A stretch of 35,602 nucleotides of DNA from Sandaracinus sp. (GCA_002699025.1 PABA01000039.1:1-35602), one strand, 5' to 3'; positions 17,304-25,960 are shown, counted from the first letter of the stretch. Numbers and translations are program-made. The notes: generated from the sequence alone by a model not told the origin.

Positions 17304-18008
17304 GTGACCACCCGCTCCCTCCTCCTCGTCGACGACTACCCCGAGCTCGGTGATGCGCTCCGACGCGCGATGCCCCGAGGATGGCGCGTCAAGCAGGTGG
17401 GCTCGGTCGATGCGGGGCTGCGCGCGCTCGAGGGCGTCGAGTGGGACGCGGTGATCGTGGACGTGCGCCTCGGGGAGGAGGACGGCCTCGGCTTCCTCCA
17501 GCAGGCGAAGAAGCGCTGCCCGGAGACGGCCTTCCTGGTGATGACCAGCGACGGGCGCGAGGAGGTCGCGCGGCGCGCCGCGGGCCTCGGCGCGGCCTAT
17601 CTGCGCAAGCCGGCAGGCATCGCCGTGATGCGGGCGTGGCTCCGCGAGGTGGAGGCGCAGCGGCCGGTCCCTAAGCGCGACGACGTGGTGGCCGGCGAGG
17701 AGGTGCGGCACGAGGCCGAGACGGCCATCGAGCACTTCGCGCGGGAGTTCGGGCTGACGCCGGCGGAGACCCGGGTGCTCGCGCTGGCGGCGCAGGGCTA
17801 CACGCGGCGGAAGATCGCGGAGCGCCTCGACATCACGGTGCACACCTACCAGAAGCACGCGCGCGCCGTCCGGGACAAGACGGGCGAGGCGGTCGCGCAG
17901 GCGGCCATCCGCGTGCTCCGGGGCTCGCTCGGGGTGCCGGCGCCGACGCCTCCCCGACCGCGCCTCCCCCGGCGGCGCCGACGCCCGACGCCGGCCCGCC
18001 GCGACTGA
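17304..18008 (+). CDS. Response regulator with LuxR-type helix-turn-helix
   Basis: The start is probably the GTG at 17304, giving 234 residues that begin directly with the receiver domain (TRSLLLVDDYPEL); a GTG at 17262 would add 14 residues and neither has a clear ribosome site. The receiver has the acidic pair Asp10-Asp11, the phospho-acceptor Asp53 (VIVDVRL), the Thr of MTSD (~81) and Lys of RKPAG (~103). A LuxR/NarL-like DNA-binding domain follows (~148-200: LTPAETRVLALAAQGYTRRK). The last ~25 residues are a Pro/Arg-rich basic tail. No partner histidine kinase is nearby, so it is an orphan here. Targets are unknown. Confidence 0.88.
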   Translation: MTTRSLLLVDDYPELGDALRRAMPRGWRVKQVGSVDAGLRALEGVEWDAVIVDVRLGEEDGLGFLQQAKKRCPETAFLVMTSDGREEVARRAAGLGAAYLRKPAGIAVMRAWLREVEAQRPVPKRDDVVAGEEVRHEAETAIEHFAREFGLTPAETRVLALAAQGYTRRKIAERLDITVHTYQKHARAVRDKTGEAVAQAAIRVLRGSLGVPAPTPPRPRLPRRRRRPTPARRD

Positions 18009-18144
18009 GCGCGGGGAGCTCGGCGGACGCGCTCAGCGCTTCGCCAGCGCTCGAAGCGCCGCGGCCTCGGCAGCGGTGATCGGCTCGGCGGCCTTCACAG
18101 CGGCGAGGCTCCGCGGGAGCGACCAGCCGAAGAGGCGCGCCCAT

Positions 18145-19080
18145 TCAGGCGCCGGCTTCGGCGAGGACCTGCGGCAGGCGGGCGAGGTCCTCGTCGGGGA
18201 GGTAGGGGGGCTCGCCGGCGAGGTCCTTGGCGGCGCTGATCTGCACCGGGCGGCGGGCGCCGAGGAGGCAGCTCGTGACGACCGGGCTCGCGAGGACGAA
18301 GCGGAGGGCGGCGGTGCTCAGGCTGCGCACGTCGTCGTGCACGAGGAAGCGCAGCCGGTTCACCTGGCGCACGCGGATGGTGAGCGCCTTCGACGTCCAG
18401 CGGGCGCGCCGGTGGTCGTCCTCGGCGAACTGCCGGTACTCGGTCCAGCGCCCGCTGAGCAGGCCGTGGAAGAGCGGCGAGCGCGCGAGGACGCCGGCGC
18501 CGGCGTGCTGGATCTCGTGCTCGAGGTCCTGGAGGTCGTCGGCCGTGAGCAGGTTGTAGGGCATGCAGAGGGCATCGGCGCCCTTCGAGAGCGCCAGGCG
18601 CGCCTCGTCGACGCCGGCCGTGCTCACGCCCCAGGCGCGGATCGTCTCGGCCTCCTTCAGCTCCTCGCAGAGGGCGAAGAGCTCGTCCTTCAGGAGCGCG
18701 TCCTCGGGCGGCTCGTGGAGGAGCCAGACGTCGAGGTGGTCGGTCTTCAGGCGCTCGAGGGAGGCCTCGAGGTCCGCGCGGAGGGCGTCGGGCTCGAAGC
18801 GGTGGCGCACCCGGTCGTCCTCCCAGACGGCGCCGGCGCGCGTGACGAGCTGCACCTCGTCGCGCTGTCCCTCGAGGGCCTCCCCGAGGAGCGCCTCCGC
18901 CTTGCCCTCGCCCCAGAGCGGCGCCGCGTCGAAGGTGGTCACGCCCGCCTCGCGCGCGGCCTCCACCGTCGACTTGGCGACCGACTCGCTGACCCCGCCG
19001 TAGGCGCCGGAGAGGCCCCAGGTGCCGAGGGCGACCTCCGAGAGGCGCACCCCCGTCTTGCCGAGCTCGCGCGTATGCAC
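18145..19080 (-). CDS. Aldo/keto reductase-family protein with altered catalytic residues
   Basis: The 311-residue product starts at GTG 19080 (VHTRELGKTGVRLSEVALGT), the usual start of the family. The (beta/alpha)8 pattern is complete, with FDAAPLWGEGKAEALLG at ~50-66 and LVTRAGAVW at ~78-86. In typical members the catalytic tetrad is Asp-Tyr-Lys-His. Here Asp51 and His122 (LLHEP) are kept, but the Tyr position is Trp56 and the Lys position is Arg81. It may therefore lack ordinary carbonyl reductase activity, or use other chemistry. The NADPH-site end (SCLLGARRPVQISAA) is recognisable. It stands downstream of the outer-membrane barrel gene with 34 bp between. Confidence 0.85.
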   Translation of the reverse strand: MHTRELGKTGVRLSEVALGTWGLSGAYGGVSESVAKSTVEAAREAGVTTFDAAPLWGEGKAEALLGEALEGQRDEVQLVTRAGAVWEDDRVRHRFEPDALRADLEASLERLKTDHLDVWLLHEPPEDALLKDELFALCEELKEAETIRAWGVSTAGVDEARLALSKGADALCMPYNLLTADDLQDLEHEIQHAGAGVLARSPLFHGLLSGRWTEYRQFAEDDHRRARWTSKALTIRVRQVNRLRFLVHDDVRSLSTAALRFVLASPVVTSCLLGARRPVQISAAKDLAGEPPYLPDEDLARLPQVLAEAGA

Positions 19081-19114
19081 GGCAGCGGGATACCACGGGG
19101 CGCCGGGCGACGCC

Positions 19115-19873
19115 TCATGGGAGCGACGGGGCCGCGCGCGGCTGGGCCAGGGGACCCCGCGGGCGGCCCGGGCGGAGGCCCGGGCGGAGGCGCGGGCCCA
19201 GGGTGAAGCCGAGGCGCACGAAGGGGGTGAGGCTCGCGCCGAGGAGGCTCGAGCGCTCGACCTCGAGGTGGTCGTGGAAGAGGAGCGCGTAGCTGAAGCG
19301 CCAGCCGAAGAAGAAGCGCCCGAAGTGGATGTCGAGGTCGACGCCGACGCGCGCGCCCCAGGCGAAGCCGCCATCGCGGCCGCGCGACGCGGACCCGAGA
19401 GCGAGGCTCCCGTGGAGGGTGGTGGTGAAGGCGCGGGAGGGGCGCTCCATCGGGCGGACCCAGCGGCGGGCGTAGCCGACGTACTGCAGCGTGAAGTCGA
19501 GGGGGGTCTCCGCGCGCTCGTCGAAGATGCCGTCGAGGTCGGGATCCTCGACGCGCTGGAGCTCGAGGAGGAGGCCGTGGCCCGAGCGATGATAGATGCG
19601 CGTGCCCGCGCCGACGCTGAAGCCGACGCCCTCGTCGAGGGTCGTGCCCGTGCCGGGGCCGGAGACGCGGTAGAGGGGGCTGCCCAGGAGGCGGAGCTCG
19701 ATGCGGGGGCCGGGCCGGTCGTCGGCGGCGGCCTCGCTCCGGGCGATGGCGCCCGTGGCGGCGAGGAAGAGGGCGGCCAGGAGGAGGGAGCGTCCGGGCC
19801 CCGGTCGGCGCGGCCGGTGGGAGCGCGGGCGGGTCGGGGCCGGGGCGGGCGAGCGAGGCGTCGGCAGATGCAC
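19115..19873 (-). CDS. Predicted outer-membrane beta-barrel protein, 252 aa
   Basis: The start is uncertain; the GTG at 19873 is the first available, but it gives a 28-residue Pro/Arg-rich lead before the hydrophobic signal (RSLLLAALFLAATGAIARSEA). After the signal come alternating polar/hydrophobic strands, such as RIYHRSGHGLLLELQRVED, DFTLQYVGYARRWVRP and GARVGVDLDIHFGRFFFGWRFSYALLFHDH, consistent with an eight- to ten-strand barrel, then a Pro/Arg-rich tail. I do not recognise a specific family. It probably shares a transcript with the aldo/keto reductase downstream. Confidence 0.65.
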   Translation of the reverse strand: MHLPTPRSPAPAPTRPRSHRPRRPGPGRSLLLAALFLAATGAIARSEAAADDRPGPRIELRLLGSPLYRVSGPGTGTTLDEGVGFSVGAGTRIYHRSGHGLLLELQRVEDPDLDGIFDERAETPLDFTLQYVGYARRWVRPMERPSRAFTTTLHGSLALGSASRGRDGGFAWGARVGVDLDIHFGRFFFGWRFSYALLFHDHLEVERSSLLGASLTPFVRLGFTLGPRLRPGLRPGRPRGPLAQPRAAPSLP

Positions 19874-20010
19874 ACCGGCACGCGATGCAGGTCATGTTCC
19901 ACCATGGCGACCCGGGCCTTTTGCCGGGCGCGGATCGCGCGGCGCTCGGAGGGTGTGCCGACTCGACCACGGTGAGCGTGCGCGACACGGGCGGGCCGCG
20001 AGCGCGGTCT

Positions 20011-20961
20011 CTATCCGGTGGGCGCGTCGCCGCCGTGGCAGCGGACCAGGGTGGCGAGGAGCGCGGGGTCCGGGCCGCCGGGCGGGGGCCCGCCGAAGCC
20101 GACCTCGCCGCGGGCGACCCAGCGGAGCGCGGGCGCGCCGGCGGCCTTCTCGGTGAAGGCGCGGGGCGGAGCGGTGGTCACGAGGACGAGCTCCCGCGGA
20201 TCGACGTGCGCCTCGCGCACCTCTCCGTCCACGTCCTCGGTGAAGCGGAGCTCGCGGCCGTCGAGCGTCGCGGTCCAGCTCCGCCGGCTCCCGCGCGTCG
20301 TCGTTCGGAGCATGCCCCGCCAGAAGGCGCGCCCGTCCCGGAAGAGGAGCGAGAGCAAGGTCAGGGGCCAGCCGACGAGCCCGAGCCCGAGGACCAGCGG
20401 GAGGCCCCACCAGAGGGGCTTCTGCACCTGCTCCACGCGCAGCGTCGTCCCCTCGCCCTCGCCGCCGACCTCGACGCCGGCCGCGCCCAGCGCCTCCCGG
20501 GCCTGGCTCCACTCGGGCGGCCGGGCGCCCTCCCGGTAGCCGCCCCCGCGCGCCCAGGCCGCCGGCGGCCAGCGCTCGAGCAGCCGCCGCTCGGCCCAGA
20601 GCTCGAGCGTCGCCCCGAGCCGCCGCGCCGCCTCCGCCGCCTCGCGCAGGAAGGTCGCCTCCGCCTCGTCGCCCGGGAGCAGCGGGTGCACGTCGAAGCG
20701 CCCGAGCTCGGTCCCCGCCGCGTCGTGGGCCATCACCCGGAGGCCCCGCGGCCGGTCGTCGCGGGCCCCCTCGGCGCCCGCGTCCTCGGCGCCCAGGGCC
20801 GCGTCCACCACGGCGCCCACGGCCCCCGCCGCCACGCCCCCGACGAGCGAGCCGCCGGTGTGCCCCCGGTAGCGCACGACGCGCAGCAGCGCGGCCCCCT
20901 CGACGCTCCGGAGCGCCTCGACGACCGTGGTGCGCGCCGCCGGCGAGTCCGGCGACTTCAC
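20011..20961 (-). CDS. Hypothetical membrane protein, 316 aa
   Basis: The likely start is the GTG at 20961, directly preceded by GGGAGG (spacing is unusually short, so the start is not certain). A glycine-zipper-like hydrophobic stretch, HTGGSLVGGVAAGAVGAVV, lies at ~33-51, and a clear transmembrane pair, PLWWGLPLVLGLGLVGWPLT, at ~192-211. The middle domain (MAHDAAGTELGRFDVHPLLP onward) and the end domain (WTATLDGRELRFTEDVDGEV) are soluble. I do not recognise a family. It is divergent from otsA with 54 bp between the starts, so regulation may be shared with trehalose synthesis. Confidence 0.65.
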   Translation of the reverse strand: MKSPDSPAARTTVVEALRSVEGAALLRVVRYRGHTGGSLVGGVAAGAVGAVVDAALGAEDAGAEGARDDRPRGLRVMAHDAAGTELGRFDVHPLLPGDEAEATFLREAAEAARRLGATLELWAERRLLERWPPAAWARGGGYREGARPPEWSQAREALGAAGVEVGGEGEGTTLRVEQVQKPLWWGLPLVLGLGLVGWPLTLLSLLFRDGRAFWRGMLRTTTRGSRRSWTATLDGRELRFTEDVDGEVREAHVDPRELVLVTTAPPRAFTEKAAGAPALRWVARGEVGFGGPPPGGPDPALLATLVRCHGGDAPTG

Positions 20962-21015
20962 CCTCCCTGCCTCTCCCGAAACACGCTCGCCATCGACGGA
21001 TGCTATGAGCCCGCC

Positions 21016-22395
21016 ATGGCACGCGCCAGAAAGCTCGTCGTGGTCTCCAACCGGGGGCCCTACCGTCGCGAGGGGGGCCGCTGGATCCGCTCCGCCGGCG
21101 GCCTCGTCGCCGCGCTCCACCCGATGCTCGTCGGCCGCGGGGGCGTCTGGGTCAGCGCCAAGCAGGCCAAGGACTTCGACACGGTCCAGGGCGGGCCGGA
21201 GGTCGAGTACGAGCTCGCCTCCGTGCGCATCTCGCCGAAGCTCCAGCGCGCCTTCTACCTCGACATCTCGAACGCCATCATCTGGCCGCTCCTGCACAGC
21301 TTCCCGACGACCATGGCCGTCGCGGACGCGCCCTGGGATCGCTACGTGAAGGCGAACGAGCTCTTCGCGGACGTGACCTTCGAGGCGAGCAAGCCGCGCG
21401 ACCTCGTGTGGATCCACGACTACCACCTGATGCTCGTGCCCGGGATGCTCCGCGAGCGCCGCAAGCGCGCGCGCATCGGCTGGTTCTGCCACGTGCCCTG
21501 GCCGCCCGCGCAGCTCTTCGGGATCCTCCCCTGGCGCGCAGACGTGCTCGAGGGGCTCCTCGGCGCGGACGTGCTCGGCTTCCACACGCAGCAGTACGTC
21601 GACCACTTCCTCGACTGCGTGGACCAGTACACGGACCACCACGTCGACCGCTCGCGCGGCACGGTGAAGCTCGGCCGCCGCATCGTGCGCTGCCTCGCCG
21701 CGCCCATCGGCATCCCCGTGCAGCAGCTCCAGGAGCTCGCCGCGCACGAGGACGTCGTCGCCGAGCTCGCGCGCATCCGCAAGAAGGTCGACGGGCGCCG
21801 CGTCATCCTCGGCGTCGACCGGCTCGACTACACGAAGGGCATCCCGGAGCGGATGCGCGCCTTCGACCGCTTCCTCTCGAAGAACGCGGACGCGCGGGAG
21901 GAGGTGGTGATGGTGCAGATCATGGTGCCGAGCCGCACCGACGTGCAGGCCTACAAGGACCTGAAAGACGAGATCGACCGGCTCGTCGGCGACATCAACG
22001 GGCGCCACGCGAGCACCGGGCGCATCCCGCTCCAGTACTTCTTCCGCGGCTTCGATCAGAAGGCGCTCTTCGCGCACTACCGGGCGGCGGACGTGGCGCT
22101 CGTCACGCCGCTCCGCGACGGCATGAACCTCGTGGCGCACGAGTACGTGGCCTCGCGCATCGACCTCGACGGCGTGCTCGTGCTGAGCGAGTTCGCGGGC
22201 GCGGCCGGCTTCATGCACGAGGCCGTGCAGGTGAACCCCTACGACGTCGACGCGATCGCGAGCGCCATCGGCGAGGCCCTCTCGATGCCGAAGGCCGAGC
22301 AGAAGAAGCGCATGAAGGCGCTCCGCTCGGAGGTGCTCGAGCTCGACGTGCATCGCTGGGCCGACGACTTCCTCTCGGCGCTCGAGCACGGGTGA
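21016..22395 (+). CDS. otsA: Trehalose-6-phosphate synthase
   Basis: The 459-residue product is of normal length for OtsA (GT20 family). It makes trehalose 6-phosphate from UDP-glucose and glucose 6-phosphate in the cytosol. Signature regions are present in order: [16 protein letters not shown] at the start, [16 protein letters not shown] (~132-147), [15 protein letters not shown] (~191), [18 protein letters not shown] (~271-288), and [18 protein letters not shown] (~369), which form the donor and acceptor sites. The stop overlaps the next start as GTGA, so otsA and otsB are translationally coupled. Trehalose commonly protects against osmotic stress and drying. Confidence 0.96.
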   Translation: MARARKLVVVSNRGPYRREGGRWIRSAGGLVAALHPMLVGRGGVWVSAKQAKDFDTVQGGPEVEYELASVRISPKLQRAFYLDISNAIIWPLLHSFPTTMAVADAPWDRYVKANELFADVTFEASKPRDLVWIHDYHLMLVPGMLRERRKRARIGWFCHVPWPPAQLFGILPWRADVLEGLLGADVLGFHTQQYVDHFLDCVDQYTDHHVDRSRGTVKLGRRIVRCLAAPIGIPVQQLQELAAHEDVVAELARIRKKVDGRRVILGVDRLDYTKGIPERMRAFDRFLSKNADAREEVVMVQIMVPSRTDVQAYKDLKDEIDRLVGDINGRHASTGRIPLQYFFRGFDQKALFAHYRAADVALVTPLRDGMNLVAHEYVASRIDLDGVLVLSEFAGAAGFMHEAVQVNPYDVDAIASAIGEALSMPKAEQKKRMKALRSEVLELDVHRWADDFLSALEHG

Positions 22396-23147
22396 GCGGC
22401 GTGGCGAAGCACGACGCGCTGAAGGAGCGGCTCCGGCGCCTGCCCCGGCCGCTGCTGGTCGGGCTGGACGTGGACGGGACGCTGGCGCCGATCGTGGCGG
22501 ACCCGGCGGCGGCGCGGATCCCGGAGGCGACGCAGCAGCTCCTGCGGAAGCTGGCGAAGCGCGAAGGGCTGATCGTGGCGCTCCTGACGGGGCGGGACCT
22601 GCCGGCGCTCCGGCGCATGGGGAGCGTGGCGGGGGCGTGGCGCGCGGTGGAGCACGGCGGGCGGATCGTGGCGCCCGGCGAGCGGCCGAAGGCGCGGCGG
22701 CTGGCGCCGGAGGACACCGCGAAGCTCGAGGCCTTCGCCGAGTGGGTGGCGGGGACGCCGGGGCAGCTCGAGCGGAAAGACGGCTCGGTGGCGATCCACA
22801 CGCGGAAGCTCGGCGAGGCCGGCGAGGCCTGGCTGGGGAAGGCCGTGAAGGAGGCGCAGCGGCTCGGGCTCCACGCGCGGGAGGGGCGCGCGGTGGTCGA
22901 GGCGGAGCTGGCGCCGGGGGACAAGGGGGAGGCGCTGGCGGAGGTGCACGGGCGGACCGGGGCGAAGAGCGTGTTCTTCGCCGGGGACGACCTCACGGAC
23001 CTGCCGGCGATCCGCTACGCGGCGCGGCGCGGGATGGGGATCTTCGTGAAGAGCGCGGAGCGGCCGCGGAAGCCGAAGGGAGCGACGGCGGCGGTGAAGG
23101 GGCCGGAGGAGCTGCGGGCGCTGCTCGAGGGCCTGCTCGACGGCTGA
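22392..23147 (+). CDS. otsB: Trehalose-6-phosphate phosphatase
   Basis: The start is GTG 22392, overlapping the otsA stop; a GTG at 22401 is an alternative. The 251-residue HAD-superfamily protein has motif I LVGLDVDGTLAPI (~22-34, nucleophile Asp), motif II VALLTGRDLPALRR, and motif IV FFAGDDLTDLPAIR (~197). A small cap domain lies between (AVEHGGRIV, then the Trp/Glu-rich segment). It removes phosphate from trehalose 6-phosphate to release trehalose and completes the pathway started by the coupled otsA gene. Confidence 0.94.
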   Translation: MSGVAKHDALKERLRRLPRPLLVGLDVDGTLAPIVADPAAARIPEATQQLLRKLAKREGLIVALLTGRDLPALRRMGSVAGAWRAVEHGGRIVAPGERPKARRLAPEDTAKLEAFAEWVAGTPGQLERKDGSVAIHTRKLGEAGEAWLGKAVKEAQRLGLHAREGRAVVEAELAPGDKGEALAEVHGRTGAKSVFFAGDDLTDLPAIRYAARRGMGIFVKSAERPRKPKGATAAVKGPEELRALLEGLLDG

Positions 23148-23164
23148 AGGGGACGAAGGAACTC

Positions 23165-23237
23165 GTGCCCGTGCCCCTGCCCGCAGGCCGAAAGACCCGT
23201 GCCCGTGCCCGTGCCCCTGCCCGTGCCCGCAGGCCGA
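23165..23237. repeat. CCCGTG-type hexamer repeat tract
   Basis: The segment is built of CCCGTG and CCCCTG hexamers, with GTGCCCCTGCCCGCAGGCCG early and a fuller run of it later. It lies in the 288-bp gap after otsB, where no gene is seen, and looks like slippage-prone DNA. Confidence 0.7.
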
Positions 23238-23394
23238 GGAGCCGGACGAGAGTGACCCGCGCGCGCAGAGGACGCCCCACGACCCCGTCCCTCAACCACC
23301 GCTCAGCGGAGAGCACGCGCCGAGGCGCGCGATCCGCCCGACCCCCAACACTCGACGTTCGACACCGGCCGACCGGTAGTGCCCAACCGACAGC

Positions 23395-23423
23395 GGCCCG
23401 CCCTTCGGTCCGAAGGGCGGGCC
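23395..23423. terminator. Strong 13-bp hairpin between convergent otsB and the glycine-tract gene
   Basis: GGCCCGCCCTTCG (23395-23407) and CGAAGGGCGGGCC (23411-23423) are exact complements around a 3-base loop. It sits between two convergent genes and 13 bp from the stop of the leftward one, where a bidirectional terminator would be expected. There is no T-tract on either side. Confidence 0.65.
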
Positions 23424-23435
23424 CGCGAGAGCCGG

Positions 23436-24494
23436 CTACTCGCTACGCTCGTCCGACTGCGCTTCTTGCGGAGGGTAGAGGGCGTTGCTCGGCGTGGTGC
23501 CGCCGTTCCCGTTGACGAACGCCGTCTGGCTGCTGAAGGAGTTGGTCTGCGCGTTGCGAAGCCGCTGACCCAGCAGCGCTGCGCTCACTCCCTCGAAGCG
23601 CCTGAACCTGCCGATGATCGTCCGAGGCGTATTGGGTCTCCCCATCTCCTGATAGAACGAGCTGGTGAAGATGCCCGCGGCCTGCACGACCTCCAGGGCC
23701 AGAAAAGCGTCGTTGGCTTCGATGTGGTACGGGAGATTGTCGCCTTGCCGGAGCAGCTCGGAGAGCAGAGCCTGCATCCCCGCAGGGCTGACCCTGACGC
23801 GAAGTCTGACGTCATAGCTCTGCCCGTCGTCGTAATACCAATGGCCGGTGGCGTCGGGCTGCATGCCGTTGCGCCCCGAGTTCAGGGTCACGCCCTGCTC
23901 CGGGTAGGCGCCGACCGTCAGCTCCCTCGATTGGCCACCGCGGATCACCTGCTCGAGGCCGATCGACACGTGGCCCAACCCGCTCGGTCCGGTCCACACG
24001 GTCTCGCTGTCGGCGATGGGCTGGTCGACGTAGAGGTTGACGTAGAAGTCGGACTGGGTGGTCAGCGCGAAGTCGTTTCGGTTGACGTAGCGATCGTCGA
24101 GCCAGCAATCGACGGCCTGCACGATCGACTCGATCCGTCGCTCGGGATCTCCCGCGGTCTGGGTCGCTTGCGGCGGTGCTCCACCACCTCCGCCGCCCCC
24201 GCCGCCGCCGGTTCCGCTCCAGCCGCCGCCTCCGCCGCCGCCGTTGCCGCCCCCACCGCCGCCACCGCCGCCGCCGCCTCCGCCGCCGCCGACGCCCCCT
24301 CCGCCGACGGTCGGGTCGCAGGTCTCGAACTCGGGCGAGCAACCCGGAGGCGGCTCGGTGGGCGTGTCGATTGGCGGCAACACGCGCTCGGCGCGGACCG
24401 GGCTGGCGGCGACCGCGAGCGCCAGCGCACCCATGAATTGAATTCGCATGGATCGGCGCGAAGCGATCCGGCGAGACCGACGAGAGAACTCCAT
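23436..24494 (-). CDS. Exported protein with long glycine tract and possible degenerate papain-like domain
   Basis: The ATG at 24494 has an excellent AGGAGG five bases upstream, which fixes the start. The 352-residue product has an N-terminal signal (IQFMGALALAVAASPVRAER), a Pro/Cys segment, then a Gly-dominated tract at residues ~64-105. A globular part follows. SGLGHVSIGLEQ (~171-182), TVGAYPEQG (~193) and LPYHIEANDAFLALEVVQAA (~254-273) recall permuted papain-like amidase domains of the GH...NNC type, but the usual nucleophile Cys is replaced by Asp/Ala at 262-263. That would make it inactive; this similarity is tentative. The coding DNA is visibly less GC-rich than its neighbours, which suggests different ancestry. 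Function is unknown. Confidence 0.75.
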   Translation of the reverse strand: MEFSRRSRRIASRRSMRIQFMGALALAVAASPVRAERVLPPIDTPTEPPPGCSPEFETCDPTVGGGGVGGGGGGGGGGGGGGGNGGGGGGGWSGTGGGGGGGGGGAPPQATQTAGDPERRIESIVQAVDCWLDDRYVNRNDFALTTQSDFYVNLYVDQPIADSETVWTGPSGLGHVSIGLEQVIRGGQSRELTVGAYPEQGVTLNSGRNGMQPDATGHWYYDDGQSYDVRLRVRVSPAGMQALLSELLRQGDNLPYHIEANDAFLALEVVQAAGIFTSSFYQEMGRPNTPRTIIGRFRRFEGVSAALLGQRLRNAQTNSFSSQTAFVNGNGGTTPSNALYPPQEAQSDERSE

Positions 24495-24585
24495 TCCTAC
24501 CTCCTGGACGACGAAGCGCGTCTCTCGCTCTTTCGGAGAACCCGTCCGAGCGATGGAGGCAGGCTGATGGGATTCGGGGGCGCGG

Positions 24586-24608
24586 GACATGGCAATCATT
24601 GCCATGTC
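24586..24608. promoter_or_regulatory. Perfect 23-bp palindrome (11-bp arms), operator or terminator
   Basis: GACATGGCAAT (24586-24596) and ATTGCCATGTC (24598-24608) are exact reverse complements around one central base. It lies 92 bp upstream of the glycine-tract gene and 17 bp past the stop of the outer-membrane barrel gene. It could be an operator for the former or a terminator hairpin for the latter; its AT-rich core in such GC-rich DNA favours a protein-binding site. Confidence 0.55.
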
Positions 24609-24624
24609 TTCCCCGGAGCGCGGC

Positions 24625-25941
24625 TCAGCGGCCCTGGCTGACGTCCTCGGCCTCGTAGGGCGAGGCGGCCTCGAAGGCGGCGGGTTGCTGCCGCGGGGTC
24701 TCGGGCGCGGCGGCCGGCGCGGGCGCCTCGGCGGCGCCGCCCCGGGGGGCCTCGTCCTCGTGGGCCTCCTCGTAGGCACCCTCCTCGTAGGCACCCTCCT
24801 CGTACGCGCCGTCCTCGGGGGCGCCCTCTTCGTAGGCCTCGTCCTCGTACGCCTCCTCCTCGGCGGGCGCCGACGTCTCCGCCTCCTCCTCGACGAGCTG
24901 CGTGCGCACCCCGAAGGCGACGTAGATCGCGTTGATCTCGGCCGTGTTCCGGCCCCAGAGCGTCCGCGCGTAGGCGACGTTCATCTCGACCGCGTCGGTG
25001 ATCTTCAGGATCGCGCCGACGGCGATGTCGATGGCGTCGCGCTCGAGGGGCACCTCGCGCAGCAGCAGGTTGTTCGTGCCGCCGTACTCCGTGTTCGGGA
25101 GCGTCGGGTCGATGGCGGCGACGCTGATGCCGATCACGTCGCCGTCCGTGACCGTGTAGGCCACGCGCGCGTCCGCGTAGAAGAGCACCCGATCGCTGAC
25201 CGCCTGCCCGACCTTCACGCTCGCGAGGATCTGGTCGCCGGCGCCGCCGAGCCGGAGGTTGTAGCCGGCGTCGAGGCGGAAGAAGGTGCGCGAGGGGAGC
25301 GACGCGCCGAGGAGCAGGTTCAGGTTCAGGTCGACCTGCCCGTCGCCGAGCACGACGTCGTCCTCGACGTTCTCGGGCGTCACCAGCTCGCCGACGCCGT
25401 CGAGGAAGGCCTCGGCGGTCTGCGGGTCGTCGCCGAAGGTGCCGGCGGGGCCGTCGTAGCCGGTGGGCGTCTTCAGCCGGCCCTCGATGGCGACGGCGAC
25501 GGGCCAGCGCGCGAGGTTGTAGCGGCCCGTGAACCAGATATCGCCGATGCCCTGCCGCGTGCGGCTGAGGTCGATCACGTTCTCCTGGTAGAAGTCGAGG
25601 TCCGAGCCGGTGGGCATGGGGGGCTCGAGCAGGATGACCGTGTCCGAGGTGTAGGAGACGAGCTTGAAGGGGACCTGCAGCTCGAGCTCGAAGCGGTCCG
25701 TGAAGCCGGCCCGGAGGCCGAGGTTCAGCGTGGTGGCGCGGTAGCGACCGTTCAGCGGGAAGGGCTGGTCGGCGCCGCGCTCGTCGAGGAACTCGTCCCG
25801 CGCCCACTGGTAGTCGAAGCCGGCGACGACGGCGATCTCGCCGCGGCGGAGCGTCCACGGGGAGGCGTGGGCGGAGGGCGCGGCGGCGAGGAGGTGCACG
25901 GCGGCGAGCCCGAGGAGGAGGGTCGGGGTGGAGAGGCGCAT
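24625..25941 (-). CDS. Outer-membrane beta-barrel protein with acidic Glu-Gly-Ala-Tyr repeat tail
   Basis: The 438-residue product has a signal peptide (MRLSTPTLLLGLAAVHLLAA, cleavage after AHAS). Residues ~25-345 show barrel-type strands (FDYQWARDEFL, LGLRAGFTDRFELELQVPFKL, GIGDIWFTGRYNLARWPVAV, RLDAGYNLRLGG), resembling transporter-like barrels of the phenol-degradation meta-pathway group. The final ~85 residues are a low-complexity acidic tail with a 5-residue EEGAY repeat, written in DNA as a 15-bp repeat near 24760-24850. It lies 19 bp after the Ser/Thr kinase gene in the same direction and is probably co-transcribed, which makes it a plausible kinase partner. Cargo is unknown. Confidence 0.78.
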   Translation of the reverse strand: MRLSTPTLLLGLAAVHLLAAAPSAHASPWTLRRGEIAVVAGFDYQWARDEFLDERGADQPFPLNGRYRATTLNLGLRAGFTDRFELELQVPFKLVSYTSDTVILLEPPMPTGSDLDFYQENVIDLSRTRQGIGDIWFTGRYNLARWPVAVAIEGRLKTPTGYDGPAGTFGDDPQTAEAFLDGVGELVTPENVEDDVVLGDGQVDLNLNLLLGASLPSRTFFRLDAGYNLRLGGAGDQILASVKVGQAVSDRVLFYADARVAYTVTDGDVIGISVAAIDPTLPNTEYGGTNNLLLREVPLERDAIDIAVGAILKITDAVEMNVAYARTLWGRNTAEINAIYVAFGVRTQLVEEEAETSAPAEEEAYEDEAYEEGAPEDGAYEEGAYEEGAYEEAHEDEAPRGGAAEAPAPAAAPETPRQQPAAFEAASPYEAEDVSQGR

Positions 25942-25960
25942 GGGGGAGTCGGGGGAGCGG

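Noticed and set aside
19874-20010. Possible small gene between the barrel gene and the membrane-protein gene
   Set aside because: Several short frames exist on both strands, but none has a ribosome site, motif or natural-looking composition.
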